The notes: generated by a model from the letters alone, not told the origin. Positions 6,487 through 14,705 are shown, counted from the first letter of the stretch. The stretch is DNA of 15,337 bases from Caryophanales bacterium UBA7581 (GCA_002477825.1 DLKT01000049.1:1-15337); one strand, 5' to 3'. Numbers and translations: made by a program.

Positions 6487-8112
6487 TTTAGTTTTCTTTT
6501 CTTGATAAGCAATACTAGCTTTAATAAATCCTAAAAATAAAGGATGGGGTTTGGTCGGTCTAGATAAGAATTCCGGATGGAATTGTGTAGCAATAAAGAA
6601 AGGATGAGATGGTAGTTCAACGATTTCTGCTAAATGGAGTTCTGGATGAATACCCGAAAAACGTAAGCCATTCGCTTCTAATACTTCTTTATATTCGTTA
6701 TTAAATTCATAACGATGACGATGTCTTTCTTGAATGCGTTCTTGTTGATAAAGATTATACGCTAAAGAAGGTTTAATTAAATCGCAGTCATAAAGACCAA
6801 TACGTAAAGTGCCACCCATATCAATTCCTTCATATTGATCTTTTAATAAATCAATAATTGGTGTTTCGGTATTGGGGTCAATTTCGGTTGAATTTGCGTG
6901 TTCTAGATGACAAACATGACGAGCAAATTCAATGCACGCTAATTGCATACCATAGCAAATACCAAAGAATGGAATATGATGTTCTCTTGCATATTGAATC
7001 GCAAATAATTTTCCTTCCGTTGCTCTTGCGCCAAAGCCACCTGGCACTAAAATACCATCTAAGGAGGCAAGTTCATGTTGGAAGGCTTCGTCTTCATAAT
7101 TTTCCGATAGCATCCAATGGACTTGAATCTTTTTACCCACGGCGTAACCTGCTGCTTTTAAAGCCTCATGAATGGAAAGATAGGCATCATGAAGTTCGGT
7201 ATATTTTCCAACAATACCGATGTCCACTTGTCCTTTTAAATTTTTAATGGATTCAATTAAATGATTCCATTCCCTCATATCCGCTTTCGGCGCTTCTAAT
7301 TGGAAATGTTTTAAAATAATATCGTCTACATGTTGGCTTAAGAAAGAATTAACGACTTCATAGACGATTTTTTCATTTTTACAGACCACGACGGCTTCTT
7401 TATCAACATCGCAGAACATAGCCACTTTATCACGAGTATCTTGGTCGATATCATCCCGAGAACGTAACACAATCATATCCGGCATAATACCATAAGAACG
7501 TAATTCTTTAATACTATGTTGGGTTGGTTTCGTTTTCTTTTCACCGGTTGTTTCTAAATAAGGCACTAAAGTGTTATGAAGATAGAATGTATTTTCATAA
7601 CCGACTTCATGCCGCCACTGACGGATAGCCTCAATAAATGGTAAAGATTCATAGTCACCAACGGTACCACCAATTTCGGTAATGACGATATCAGCGCCAC
7701 TATCACGAGCGGCTTTTAAAATTTGCGACTTAATTTCATTGGTAATATGAGGAATGACTTGGACGGTTTTTCCTAAATAGTCTCCGCGTCTTTCTTTTTT
7801 AATCACATTAGAATAGATTTTTCCGGTAGTGATGTTAGAACGTTTAGAAAGTCTTTCATCAATAAATCTTTCATAGTGACCTAAATCCAAGTCCGTTTCT
7901 GCTCCATCATCGGTAACGAAAACCTCTCCATGTTGATAAGGTGACATGGTGCCTGGATCCACATTAATATAGGGATCAAATTTTTGCATAAAAACTTTAA
8001 ATCCTCTATTTTTCAATAATCTTCCTACGGAAGAAGCCGCAATTCCTTTTCCTAAAGAGGAAACAACGCCACCCGTAACAAAGATATAACAAACTCTTTT
8101 TTCTTCTTGCAT
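6484..8112 (-). CDS. pyrG: CTP synthase
   Basis: CTP synthase makes CTP from UTP, ATP and glutamine in the cytoplasm, the last step of de novo pyrimidine nucleotide synthesis. The 542 residues match the usual length. The N-terminal synthetase domain (about 6-270) shows FVTGGVVSSLGKGIAASS (11-28), KFDPYINVDPGTMSPYQHGE (44-63) and TEIGGTVGD (145-153). The C-terminal class I glutamine amidotransferase domain (about 295-535) has the oxyanion region VPGGFG, the nucleophile C386 in GICYGMQ, and the H512/E514 pair in QFHPEF. All key residues are present. The ATG at 8112 follows GAAAGGA at slightly long spacing. It is transcribed alone from the attenuated leader described separately. Confidence 0.98.
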   Translation of the reverse strand: MQEEKRVCYIFVTGGVVSSLGKGIAASSVGRLLKNRGFKVFMQKFDPYINVDPGTMSPYQHGEVFVTDDGAETDLDLGHYERFIDERLSKRSNITTGKIYSNVIKKERRGDYLGKTVQVIPHITNEIKSQILKAARDSGADIVITEIGGTVGDYESLPFIEAIRQWRHEVGYENTFYLHNTLVPYLETTGEKKTKPTQHSIKELRSYGIMPDMIVLRSRDDIDQDTRDKVAMFCDVDKEAVVVCKNEKIVYEVVNSFLSQHVDDIILKHFQLEAPKADMREWNHLIESIKNLKGQVDIGIVGKYTELHDAYLSIHEALKAAGYAVGKKIQVHWMLSENYEDEAFQHELASLDGILVPGGFGARATEGKLFAIQYAREHHIPFFGICYGMQLACIEFARHVCHLEHANSTEIDPNTETPIIDLLKDQYEGIDMGGTLRIGLYDCDLIKPSLAYNLYQQERIQERHRHRYEFNNEYKEVLEANGLRFSGIHPELHLAEIVELPSHPFFIATQFHPEFLSRPTKPHPLFLGFIKASIAYQEKKTK

Positions 8113-8197
8113 ACCAAATACATCCTTTCAAAAAAATAAAAAAATAAAACTCCCTCATTTTTCATGGGGAGTAAAAAATTATTTTTTAGGTGTGCCC
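8113..8197 (-). promoter_or_regulatory. pyrG leader: CTP-sensing attenuator (GGGC start plus terminator)
   Basis: The predicted transcript starts with GGGC (8197-8194). Fewer than 25 bases later comes an intrinsic terminator: ACTCCC (8172-8167) pairs with GGGAGT (8154-8149), extended by CAT/ATG around a bulged A, followed by a long T-rich tract (8148-8133). The pyrG genes of Bacillus and other Gram-positives use this layout. When CTP is low, RNA polymerase stalls before the C at +4 and adds extra Gs. The G-rich 5' end then pairs with the C-rich 5' arm of the terminator (here CUCCCC) and allows readthrough. The arrangement is seen in the sequence; the mechanism is inferred by homology. Confidence 0.85.
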
Positions 8198-8202
8198 TTT
8201 AT

Positions 8203-8232
8203 ATGTTAGCAAACTAGTGTCCTACTTTTCAA
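8203..8232 (-). promoter_or_regulatory. pyrG promoter
   Basis: On the minus strand, TTGAAA (8232-8227, 5 of 6) is followed by 18 bp and TAACAT (8208-8203, 4 of 6), placed five bases before the GGGC start. The spacing agrees with the start site required by the attenuation model. Confidence 0.75.
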
Positions 8233-8316
8233 TGAAAATCGACATTTTTTAAAGAGAAAAAATTCCGAACATTTTTACTAACTTTTTTCATCTATTTTTT
8301 TCAATAATATATTGTT

Positions 8317-9627
8317 TTATCTCTCATTATTTTGAAGAAACATTACCATATATAATGGGAAGAACTTAATTTTTTCATTCGTACAATTGAGTGGGTTCAT
8401 CGAAAGGACGATTCCATAATCTAATTGATTTTGTTCTACAACTGCTTTTAGACTCTTCGCTTTTGTGTTATTTCCGGATTTCACTTCAATAGGAACGATT
8501 TTAGAATGTAACCAAGTTACAAAATCAACCTCTAAATAATCGGACTTTTGAAAATAATATAAGTTTAAACCATTCGTAATTAAACATTGCGCAATAGCGT
8601 TTTCAAATATTCCACCTTTAAAAACACCCATATTACCATTGATAATCTCATAACTTACATTTTCTTTATAAAACGCTAATAAAAGACCCGTATCCATAAA
8701 ATAGAATTTAAACGCATTGGGGTCTTGATATGCTCGTAAAGGAATATCAAATGTTTTTAATCGGTTCACTTTCATTCCTAATCCTGCATCTGTAATCCAG
8801 CCAATAGAATTTCCATAACCTCGTGCTGTTCCACCAGCCTTGACCACTTTATATTGAAATTTTTTATTATCTTTTGCGAGCTGATCAGGTATAGATTTAA
8901 AACATTCTCTTGCCTTTTCTTTCATAGCTTTTGAGGCATATTTAGCAATATCATTTTCATAATCGGCAATAATTCGTTTTTGCACAACCACTACATCATG
9001 AATATTAGAAGTTTGAATGAAAGTAAGTACTGCTTCAGGCATACCACCTACAACTACATAGTAAAGAAAATACTTATTTAAAGTATGATGTAAGCCATCT
9101 GGTAATGGTTTTTGCCCTAAAAAATATTCTTTGTAAGTATCAATTTGTCCATCCACATATCCATTGGCCCATAAAAATTCTTTAAAACTCATTGGTTTCA
9201 TATGCATAGTTTCAACATACCCAACGGGATAAGAAGAGACTTCATGCATAATAATGCTTAACATTGATCCTGAAGCGATGACGTCAAAGCGACCATCTAA
9301 AGCAAAAGATTTCAAAGCAGTTAATACTTGAGGACATTTTTGTACTTCATCGAAGAAAATCAGTGTTTTCCCCTCTATAATAGGGACATTGGGTTGATAA
9401 GAAGATAACTGAATTAATAATGTTTTAATATCTAAGTTACTAGAAAAAATATCTAATGCTTCTTTTTCAAATTCAAAATTAATGTTGTAAAAATATTCGT
9501 AATTATCTTTTGCAAATTCTTGTACAAGATAGGTTTTTCCAACTTGGCGCGCACCAAAAATAATCATTGGCTTTTTATTTTTCTTTTCTTTCCAATTCTT
9601 TAAAGTTTGATACTGTTCTCTTCTCAT
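8317..9627 (-). CDS. AAA_14/DUF4143 family ATPase
   Basis: This 436-residue protein belongs to the common bacterial AAA_14-DUF4143 architecture. The P-loop is GARQVGKT (25-32), Walker B is LIFFDEVQKCP (D94, E95), and the sensor-like IASGSM follows (119-123). The C-terminal DUF4143 region keeps GIFENAIAQ (340-348) and a PD-(D/E)xK-like signature, EVDFVTW (D369) and PIEVKSG (E382, K384). Its biological role is not established in the family; DNA-linked or mobile-element functions are suspected. The start has GGAAGGAAGGTG upstream. It stands alone between pyrG and an M24 peptidase and is probably an accessory gene. Three phased repeats cover its promoter region. No clear strong terminator follows; a weak AT-rich hairpin lies near 8257-8276. 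Confidence 0.92.
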   Translation of the reverse strand: MRREQYQTLKNWKEKKNKKPMIIFGARQVGKTYLVQEFAKDNYEYFYNINFEFEKEALDIFSSNLDIKTLLIQLSSYQPNVPIIEGKTLIFFDEVQKCPQVLTALKSFALDGRFDVIASGSMLSIIMHEVSSYPVGYVETMHMKPMSFKEFLWANGYVDGQIDTYKEYFLGQKPLPDGLHHTLNKYFLYYVVVGGMPEAVLTFIQTSNIHDVVVVQKRIIADYENDIAKYASKAMKEKARECFKSIPDQLAKDNKKFQYKVVKAGGTARGYGNSIGWITDAGLGMKVNRLKTFDIPLRAYQDPNAFKFYFMDTGLLLAFYKENVSYEIINGNMGVFKGGIFENAIAQCLITNGLNLYYFQKSDYLEVDFVTWLHSKIVPIEVKSGNNTKAKSLKAVVEQNQLDYGIVLSMNPLNCTNEKIKFFPLYMVMFLQNNER

Positions 9628-9650
9628 AAAAGCACCTTCCTTCCATTAGA

Positions 9651-9679
9651 AGTTTACCATTTTTCCGAAAAATATGCAA
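9651..9679 (-). promoter_or_regulatory. Candidate promoter of the AAA_14/DUF4143 gene
   Basis: On the minus strand, TTGCAT (9679-9674) is followed by 17 bp and TGG-TAAACT (-10 at 9656-9651) with an extended -10 TG. The -35 lies inside the repeat nearest the gene, so a protein bound to the repeats would compete with RNA polymerase. The start would be near 9644, about 17 bases before the ATG. The match to consensus is moderate. Confidence 0.45.
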
Positions 9680-9748
9680 TTTCACCTTTTAAAAATACCG
9701 AAAAATATGCAATTTTACTATTTGAAAATGCCGAAAAATATGCAATTT
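9665..9748. repeat. Three 18-bp direct repeats at an exact 33-bp period
   Basis: CCGAAAAATATGCAATTT occurs identically at 9665-9682, 9698-9715 and 9731-9748. The 15-bp spacers are only partly alike (caccttttaaaaata and tactatttgaaaatg). The 33-bp period is about three helical turns, so copies lie on nearly the same face of the DNA, as in iteron-type or cooperative operator arrays. The array lies 38-121 bases upstream of the ATPase start and includes its candidate -35. Autoregulation by the ATPase or binding of a partner is inference. Confidence 0.9.
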
Positions 9749-9785
9749 GTGAATTTGGTCTCTTTTTATTCCTTGTTTTTCTAAG

Positions 9786-9826
9786 AAAAAAAGCAACTCA
9801 TTCTTTATTTTAGAATCAATTGCTTT
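9786..9826 (-). terminator. Terminator of the M24 peptidase gene
   Basis: AAAGCAA (9790-9796) pairs with TTGCTTT (9820-9826), with an inner ATTCT/AGAAT stem. On the minus strand it runs into seven Ts (9792-9786). A T-tract also follows on the plus strand (9830-9838), so it may work both ways, although no convincing plus-strand gene needs it. Confidence 0.75.
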
Positions 9827-9843
9827 ATGTTTTTTTTTATTAT

Positions 9844-11034
9844 CTAATCAATATCCATAGTAATCATTTCACGTTGTCTTCGACCAGATACGATCGCTTT
9901 TTTGTTTTGAATATATACATCAATTTCTTCTCTAAAGCCACAGTCATCAAGATAGATACCTGGTTCCAAAGAAAAGCAAATGTTATCAATTAAATGACGG
10001 GTATCATGCGTTTCATAACTATCGATATTAACACCTTTTCCATGTGGGGTGTCATCGATAGAAATGCTATGTCCTGTTCGATGAATAAAGGCATTTCCGT
10101 AACCTTTTTCTTTAATATAATTACGAATCACTTCATCGACTTCATAACCAGAAACTGCGCGATTTGGTAAGTTTTGATTGATAAAATCCAGTCCTAAATC
10201 AATGGCTTTTTCTAAAATATGGAATAGTTCGTTATAGTGAGTAGGCACGACTTTTCCTACATATCCCATCCAAGTAATATCTGCAAAAACAGCATTTTCT
10301 TTATTGCATTTTGCCCATAAATCAATGAGCACTAGATCGTGAGGTTTAATATAACTATACTCTTTTTCGTTAGGCGTATAATGAGGATTTCCCGCGTGTT
10401 CGTTAATAGCGACCACCGGTGGTTCATCCGTCACTAAATCTTCTTCTTTCATTCTTCTTAAAATAAATTGTTGTACATCATATTCATTAATTCTATGATT
10501 TTCTTTGATTTCTTTTTCAATCAAAGAAAAAGCTTCATCTTTAATACGTTGCACTTTTTCCATTGCTAATAAATGTAAATCATAGGACTCACCTTTAAAA
10601 GGCGCAATAAAACTCATAAGTAAATCGGCGCTAGAATGCACGTTAACACCACATTTTTCAATTAATCGTACCGTTCCATAATCGCAATAGGATGAACGCG
10701 GTAAAGCACCATCTTCACTCATTTCCATCATCACATCTTGATATTGTGATAGATCATGATGAAGAAGATTCACTAATTCATCCCAAGTTTGATAAACATG
10801 TAACAGAAAATCATCATCGATATGGTTTTGTTTTAATGGTGTAACATCAATTTTATGGCAGATAATATAAGGATGATTCTTTTTAGGAATAACAACAAAT
10901 ACTTTTCTCGTTAAAAAGATTTTACCGACGATTTCTTGAAAAGCTTCATTATGACACTCATAATCATAAATCACCCAAGCATCATAATTTTTTTCATGCA
11001 AGAAATCTTGAATCATTTGTAAGTTTTTCATCAT
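9844..11034 (-). CDS. M24 family metallopeptidase (Xaa-Pro aminopeptidase-like)
   Basis: At 396 residues it has a creatinase-like N-terminal domain (about 1-150) and a C-terminal pita-bread domain. The five metal ligands of the family are all visible: D238 (LVLIDLWA), D252 (FADITWM), H322 (RTGHSIS), E357 (SLEPGIY) and E370 (FREEIDVYI). It probably removes N-terminal residues from proline-containing peptides in the cytoplasm; the exact specificity is unknown. The start region is odd. Tandem ATGs at 11034 and 11031 have no Shine-Dalgarno, and the terminator T-tract of the previous operon ends only eight bases upstream. A weak promoter (TAGACG at 11084-11079, 17 bp, TATTAC at 11061-11056) would give a leader of about 15 bases. 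Otherwise it depends on readthrough from the alaS operon. Confidence 0.92.
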   Translation of the reverse strand: MMKNLQMIQDFLHEKNYDAWVIYDYECHNEAFQEIVGKIFLTRKVFVVIPKKNHPYIICHKIDVTPLKQNHIDDDFLLHVYQTWDELVNLLHHDLSQYQDVMMEMSEDGALPRSSYCDYGTVRLIEKCGVNVHSSADLLMSFIAPFKGESYDLHLLAMEKVQRIKDEAFSLIEKEIKENHRINEYDVQQFILRRMKEEDLVTDEPPVVAINEHAGNPHYTPNEKEYSYIKPHDLVLIDLWAKCNKENAVFADITWMGYVGKVVPTHYNELFHILEKAIDLGLDFINQNLPNRAVSGYEVDEVIRNYIKEKGYGNAFIHRTGHSISIDDTPHGKGVNIDSYETHDTRHLIDNICFSLEPGIYLDDCGFREEIDVYIQNKKAIVSGRRQREMITMDID

Positions 11035-11041
11035 TTGTTCT

Positions 11042-11072
11042 AGAAAAAGAAAAAGGTAATAGAAATTACCTT
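11042..11072 (-). terminator. Terminator after the DUF1292 gene
   Basis: AAGGTAAT (11053-11060) pairs with ATTACCTT (11065-11072) around an AGAA loop. On the minus strand the stem is followed by TTTTTCTTTTTC. The stem overlaps the DUF1292 stop codon, and the tract ends eight bases before the M24 peptidase start. Confidence 0.75.
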
Positions 11073-11343
11073 ACTCTTCGTCTAACGCTCCTTGGATCGC
11101 AGGATCTTGTTCAAATGTATTTAAGACTTCCTCTACTTCTTGCCATTCTTCTTCGTCTTCGATTTCCATTAATTCATGGTTATCGTTATAACGTGCAGCG
11201 AAGACTTCTTCCGGATTCTTTGGGTCGTAATATAAGACATATTGCGTACCACGATCATCATTTTCATAAGTGAAAAGAATCTCAAATTTGGTTTCTACAC
11301 CATCTTCATCAACAATGACAATTTCATTATCTAAGGGTTCCAT
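11071..11343 (-). CDS. DUF1292 family protein (YrzB-like)
   Basis: This is a 90-residue, very acidic protein (IVIVDEDGVETKFEILFTYE at the start, then an EDEEEWQEVEEVL segment and an ALDEE end). It matches the DUF1292 family, whose B. subtilis member YrzB is encoded directly after yrrK in the alaS cluster. The position here is the same: 14 bases after ruvX, with a strong AAAGGAGG site before the ATG. The biochemical role of the family is not known. No membrane or export signal is present. Confidence 0.92.
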   Translation of the reverse strand: MEPLDNEIVIVDEDGVETKFEILFTYENDDRGTQYVLYYDPKNPEEVFAARYNDNHELMEIEDEEEWQEVEEVLNTFEQDPAIQGALDEE

Positions 11344-11357
11344 TTTGTTTTCCTCCT

Positions 11358-11780
11358 TTATTTTTTCATGGATAAGTAACTTTCTAAAATGACGACTGCA
11401 GCTTGCTGATCAATCACTTTTTTTCTTTTGTTTCTTGATAGGTTCGCCTCTAATAAACGATTAGTAGCAATTTTAGTTGTCCATCTTTCATCGACCATCT
11501 CTACTGTCATTTCAGGGGCGGCCGCTAAAATTTCTTCTTTAAAGCGTAAACAGGACTCAGCGCGAGGTGACATTGTACCATTCATGTTTAAGGGTAAACC
11601 TAAACAAATTTCCGTAATTCCTTCTTTACGCGCTAAAGCGACAACGTGTTCGACGGCTTTTTTGTAGTTACCTTCTTCAAAGCGAAAGTTTTCTACGCCA
11701 TACGCATACCAACGCGAGACATCGCTCATCGCAATACCTAAGGTTCTTGAACCTAAATCTAAACCAATCACTTTACTCAT
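11358..11780 (-). CDS. ruvX: Putative pre-16S rRNA nuclease RuvX/YqgF
   Basis: A 140-residue RNase H-like protein. The conserved acidic residues are in place: D8 in IGLDLGSRTLGIA, E98 in VDERWTT, and D124 in IDQQAAVVILESYL. The family (YqgF in E. coli, YrrK in B. subtilis) is linked to 16S rRNA 5' end maturation; an older Holliday-junction resolvase label is less well supported. It starts seven bases after the alaS stop and has no clear ribosome site of its own, which suggests translational coupling to alaS. Confidence 0.94.
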   Translation of the reverse strand: MSKVIGLDLGSRTLGIAMSDVSRWYAYGVENFRFEEGNYKKAVEHVVALARKEGITEICLGLPLNMNGTMSPRAESCLRFKEEILAAAPEMTVEMVDERWTTKIATNRLLEANLSRNKRKKVIDQQAAVVILESYLSMKK

Positions 11781-11787
11781 ACTATTA

Positions 11788-14394
11788 TTATGCGATAAGT
11801 TCTTTCACTTTCGCAAGAGCTTCATCGATTTTACTTGCATCTTTTCCGCCACCAGAAGCCATTTCAGGACGTCCACCGCCGGAACCACCTAAAATACCAC
11901 TAACAGCTTTTACTAAATCACCTGCACGAATTCCTTCTTTTTGGGCTAAAGCAGATACGTGACTGACGATAGGAAGATTTCCATCTTTTCCACCAATTAA
12001 TACAATGACATCATCATCATAAACTGTCTTTAATTGGTCCATACGTTTCATTAATCCATCTCGGTCTGTATCATTTAAATAAGCCGCTAAAAGATGGACA
12101 CCATTATACATCACAAAGCGATTTTCTAATTGTTTTGCTTCAAAGTTTGCTTCTTTTTCTTTTAAACGACGATTTTCTAATGTTAATACTTCTTTTTCAT
12201 GAAGTAAGGTTTTTAAACGATCTTGAATTTCTAAATAGGAGCCTGCTTTCATCATGGCTTGAATATCCGCTAATAAAGCTTCTCTTTTCTTCAATAATTC
12301 ATAGGCTTTTAAACCAGTTCTTGCTTGAATACGGCGCACACCAGAAGCGATGCTTTCTTCAAATTCAATGGCAAAACAGCCGATTTCTGCTGTGTTATGA
12401 ACGTGCGTACCACCACAAAATTCTTTTGAAACATCACCAAAGGTAACAACGCGTACAACATCACCATATTTTTCATCAAACAAAGCAGTTGCGCCAGTCT
12501 TTTTCGCTTCTTCAATAGGAAGTAATAACGTCTTTTGCTCAATCGCATCATTAATCCATCCATTGACCAATGCTTCAATTTCTTTTAATTCTGTATCGGT
12601 AATCTTGCTAGAATGTGAGAAGTCAAAACGCATGATTTCATCATCTACATAGCTACCTTCTTGGTGTACGTGATCACCTAATACTTTACGTAAAGCGCTT
12701 TGTAAAAGGTGGGCAGAAGAGTGATTTTTTCTCGTCAAATAACGTTTTTTAGTATCAATTGCTAAAGAAAGAATATCTCCTTCATGAAGGGTTCCATATA
12801 ATAAATGAACGTGATGAAGGAATTGATGGTTAGGTGCTTTTTGTACATCTAATATTTCTGCTTCTGTTTCTCCGTTTATGATAGTGCCTTTATCTGGTGC
12901 TTGACCACCACTTTCACTATAGAAACATGTGTGGTCAAAGATAACGTCTCCTTCTTCTTCAATCACATCGACACGTTTTCCATCTTTAAATAAACCGATG
13001 ATGCGCGCTTCCATGTTGGTAGCGTCATAATCAAATTCACTGGGTAAAGTAAAGCTCATCAAATCAGCGGATTGGCGGTTCATCGATTGTAAATCACCAC
13101 GGGCTGCTCTAGCTCTTTCTTTTTGTTTGTTCATTTCATCATGGAAGCCATCCATATCCACTTTTACACCATTTTCTGATGCAATTTCTACCGTAAGTTC
13201 AATAGGGAAACCATAAGTATCATAGAGTTTAAAAGCTTCTTCTCCGGTTAAAGTAGAAGTATCTTCCATCATTTTACGTAAGAGTTGTTCTCCAGACGCT
13301 AAGGTCTTTAAGAAACGAACTTCCTCACTATAAATGGTCTTCTTTACTCTTTCTTTATGTTCCAATAAATATGGATAGAAATCCTTCATAATATCGGTAA
13401 CGACATCCACTAAGCGATATAAGAAAGGTTCATAAATGCCTAATTTTCTTCCGTAGCGCATTGCTCTTCTTAAAATACGACGTAAGACATAACCACGTCC
13501 TTCATTGGAGAAACTTGCGCCATCACTTAAAGCAAAAGTACAAGTACGAATATGGTCAGCAATTACGCGATAAGCCATTTTATTTTCTTCATAAGGAACT
13601 TTGGTTAATTTTTCAGTTTCTTTAATAATGGGTAAGAATAAGTCGGTTTCAAAGTTGGTTTCTGCTCCTTGCATAATACAAGCAAAACGCTCTAAGCCTC
13701 CACCGGTATCAATATTTTTATGAGGTAATTCTTTATAATCTTTACGCGCCACGCCTTCTTGAGCATTATATTGTGAGAAAACAATATTCCAAATTTCAAT
13801 ATAACGATCGTTTTCAATATCTTCTTTTAATAAACGAATGCCTAAATGGTTAGGATCATATTTTTCTCCACGATCAAAGAAGATTTCAGTATCGGGTCCA
13901 CATGGTCCTTCACCAATACACCAGAAGTTATCTTCTAAAGGAATCATGTGGTCTTCTTGCATGCCACAACGAATCCATAAGTTCTTCGTTGCTTCATCAT
14001 CAGGGTGATACGTAATATAAAGTTTCATAGGGTCAATACCAAAGTACTTTTCATTGGTTAATAAATCAAAAGCCCAAGGAATGACTTCATTACGGAAATA
14101 ATCACCAATGGAGAAGTTCCCTAACATTTCAAAGAAGGTATGGTGTCTTGCAGTCATACCTACATTTTCAATATCATTCGTTCTTAAAGATTTTTGTACG
14201 TTGGTAATTCTTTTATTCGCTGGAATTTCTGAACCATCAAAATATTTCTTTAAAGCCGCAACCCCCGCATTGATCCATAATAATGTTGGGTCGTTATGTG
14301 GAATTAAAGAAGCACTCGGTTCCACATAGTGTCCTCTTTCTTTCCAGAAGTTAAGCCAAATGGTTCGAATTTCATTTGCAGTTAAATTTTTCAT
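11788..14394 (-). CDS. alaS: Alanine-tRNA ligase
   Basis: This cytoplasmic enzyme charges tRNA-Ala with alanine and clears mischarged Ser/Gly. The 868 residues match the full bacterial length. The class II catalytic domain (about 1-240) has NVGMTARHHTFFEMLGNFSI (77-96) and DTGGGLERFA (229-238). The editing domain shows FYSESGGQAPDKG (491-503) and the zinc-type ligands H558/H562 (HSSAH) and C660/H664 (CGGTH). The C-terminal DHHA1-type domain has the glycine-rich GGSGGGRPEMASGGGKD near residue 840. The ATG has AAAGGAG ten bases upstream. It heads the alaS-ruvX-DUF1292 operon and is controlled by a T-box. Confidence 0.98.
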   Translation of the reverse strand: MKNLTANEIRTIWLNFWKERGHYVEPSASLIPHNDPTLLWINAGVAALKKYFDGSEIPANKRITNVQKSLRTNDIENVGMTARHHTFFEMLGNFSIGDYFRNEVIPWAFDLLTNEKYFGIDPMKLYITYHPDDEATKNLWIRCGMQEDHMIPLEDNFWCIGEGPCGPDTEIFFDRGEKYDPNHLGIRLLKEDIENDRYIEIWNIVFSQYNAQEGVARKDYKELPHKNIDTGGGLERFACIMQGAETNFETDLFLPIIKETEKLTKVPYEENKMAYRVIADHIRTCTFALSDGASFSNEGRGYVLRRILRRAMRYGRKLGIYEPFLYRLVDVVTDIMKDFYPYLLEHKERVKKTIYSEEVRFLKTLASGEQLLRKMMEDTSTLTGEEAFKLYDTYGFPIELTVEIASENGVKVDMDGFHDEMNKQKERARAARGDLQSMNRQSADLMSFTLPSEFDYDATNMEARIIGLFKDGKRVDVIEEEGDVIFDHTCFYSESGGQAPDKGTIINGETEAEILDVQKAPNHQFLHHVHLLYGTLHEGDILSLAIDTKKRYLTRKNHSSAHLLQSALRKVLGDHVHQEGSYVDDEIMRFDFSHSSKITDTELKEIEALVNGWINDAIEQKTLLLPIEEAKKTGATALFDEKYGDVVRVVTFGDVSKEFCGGTHVHNTAEIGCFAIEFEESIASGVRRIQARTGLKAYELLKKREALLADIQAMMKAGSYLEIQDRLKTLLHEKEVLTLENRRLKEKEANFEAKQLENRFVMYNGVHLLAAYLNDTDRDGLMKRMDQLKTVYDDDVIVLIGGKDGNLPIVSHVSALAQKEGIRAGDLVKAVSGILGGSGGGRPEMASGGGKDASKIDEALAKVKELIA

Positions 14395-14417
14395 ATCTTT
14401 TTTACTCCTTTATCCAT

Positions 14418-14629
14418 AAAAAAAAGTTCCTTAAAAAATTTAAGGAACGATGTTTCGCGGTACCATCCTTATTCATTCAAAAGAATGCACTTAATTTTTC
14501 GTATTAACGCTACGAACGGTAAGTTTCCTTACGCTTTTAGAAATGGCGTGATTCATTAACTAGAAAGCTTTTCACCAACATGCTTCTCTCTACACTAATT
14601 ACGATGAATCTGATTTTCCTCATCAAGCG
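14418..14629 (-). promoter_or_regulatory. Alanine T-box riboswitch before alaS
   Basis: On the minus strand, the T-box AAGGATGGTACCGCG (14470-14456) carries UGGU (14465-14462), which fits the ACCA end of tRNA-Ala. A 10-bp terminator (14426-14435 with 14439-14448) and eight Ts (14425-14418) follow. AAGGA of the T-box can instead pair with TCCTT of the terminator arm to form the antiterminator. Stem I is closed by CGCTT (14629-14625) and AAGCG (14536-14532) and contains AGAGAG and TTGGTG. A GCC alanine codon (14547-14545) sits where the specifier is expected. Further hairpins (GTAAG-GAAA-CTTAC, CATTC-TTTT-GAATG) lie before the T-box. Uncharged tRNA-Ala should raise alaS expression. Confidence 0.93.
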
Positions 14630-14634
14630 AAAAC

Positions 14635-14640
14635 ATTATA
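14635..14640 (-). promoter_or_regulatory. alaS promoter (-10 element)
   Basis: On the minus strand, TGT-TATAAT gives a perfect -10 with an extended TG. No good -35 is found at 16-18 bp upstream, so the extended -10 probably carries the promoter. Transcription would start near 14628, at the base of T-box stem I. Confidence 0.7.
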
Positions 14641-14705
14641 ACATAGTTTCTTATAAAAATATCTCATGAATTATATTTTTTATAGAAAAGTTGATTCTTC
14701 TTACC

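Noticed and set aside
6858..7247. Plus-strand frame of 129 codons antisense to pyrG
   Set aside because: It lies wholly inside pyrG, has no ribosome site, and its composition is what a reverse reading of pyrG gives.
8133..8172. Hairpin as the terminator of the upstream ATPase gene
   Set aside because: It lies downstream of the pyrG promoter and start site, so it belongs to the pyrG leader as an attenuator; ATPase readthrough could also end there.
9665..9748. CRISPR array
   Set aside because: Only three 18-bp copies, spacers of 15 bp that resemble each other, and no cas genes.
9607..9813. A plus-strand frame of 68 codons containing three 11-residue repeats (EKYAI...)
   Set aside because: The protein repeats are a by-product of the 33-bp DNA repeat, which is a multiple of three. 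The frame starts inside the ATPase gene on the other strand, has no convincing ribosome site, and the spacers do not conserve residues well.
11747..14329. Several open frames on either strand inside alaS and ruvX
   Set aside because: They are shadows of genes with complete family motifs; none has its own ribosome site or plausible protein composition.
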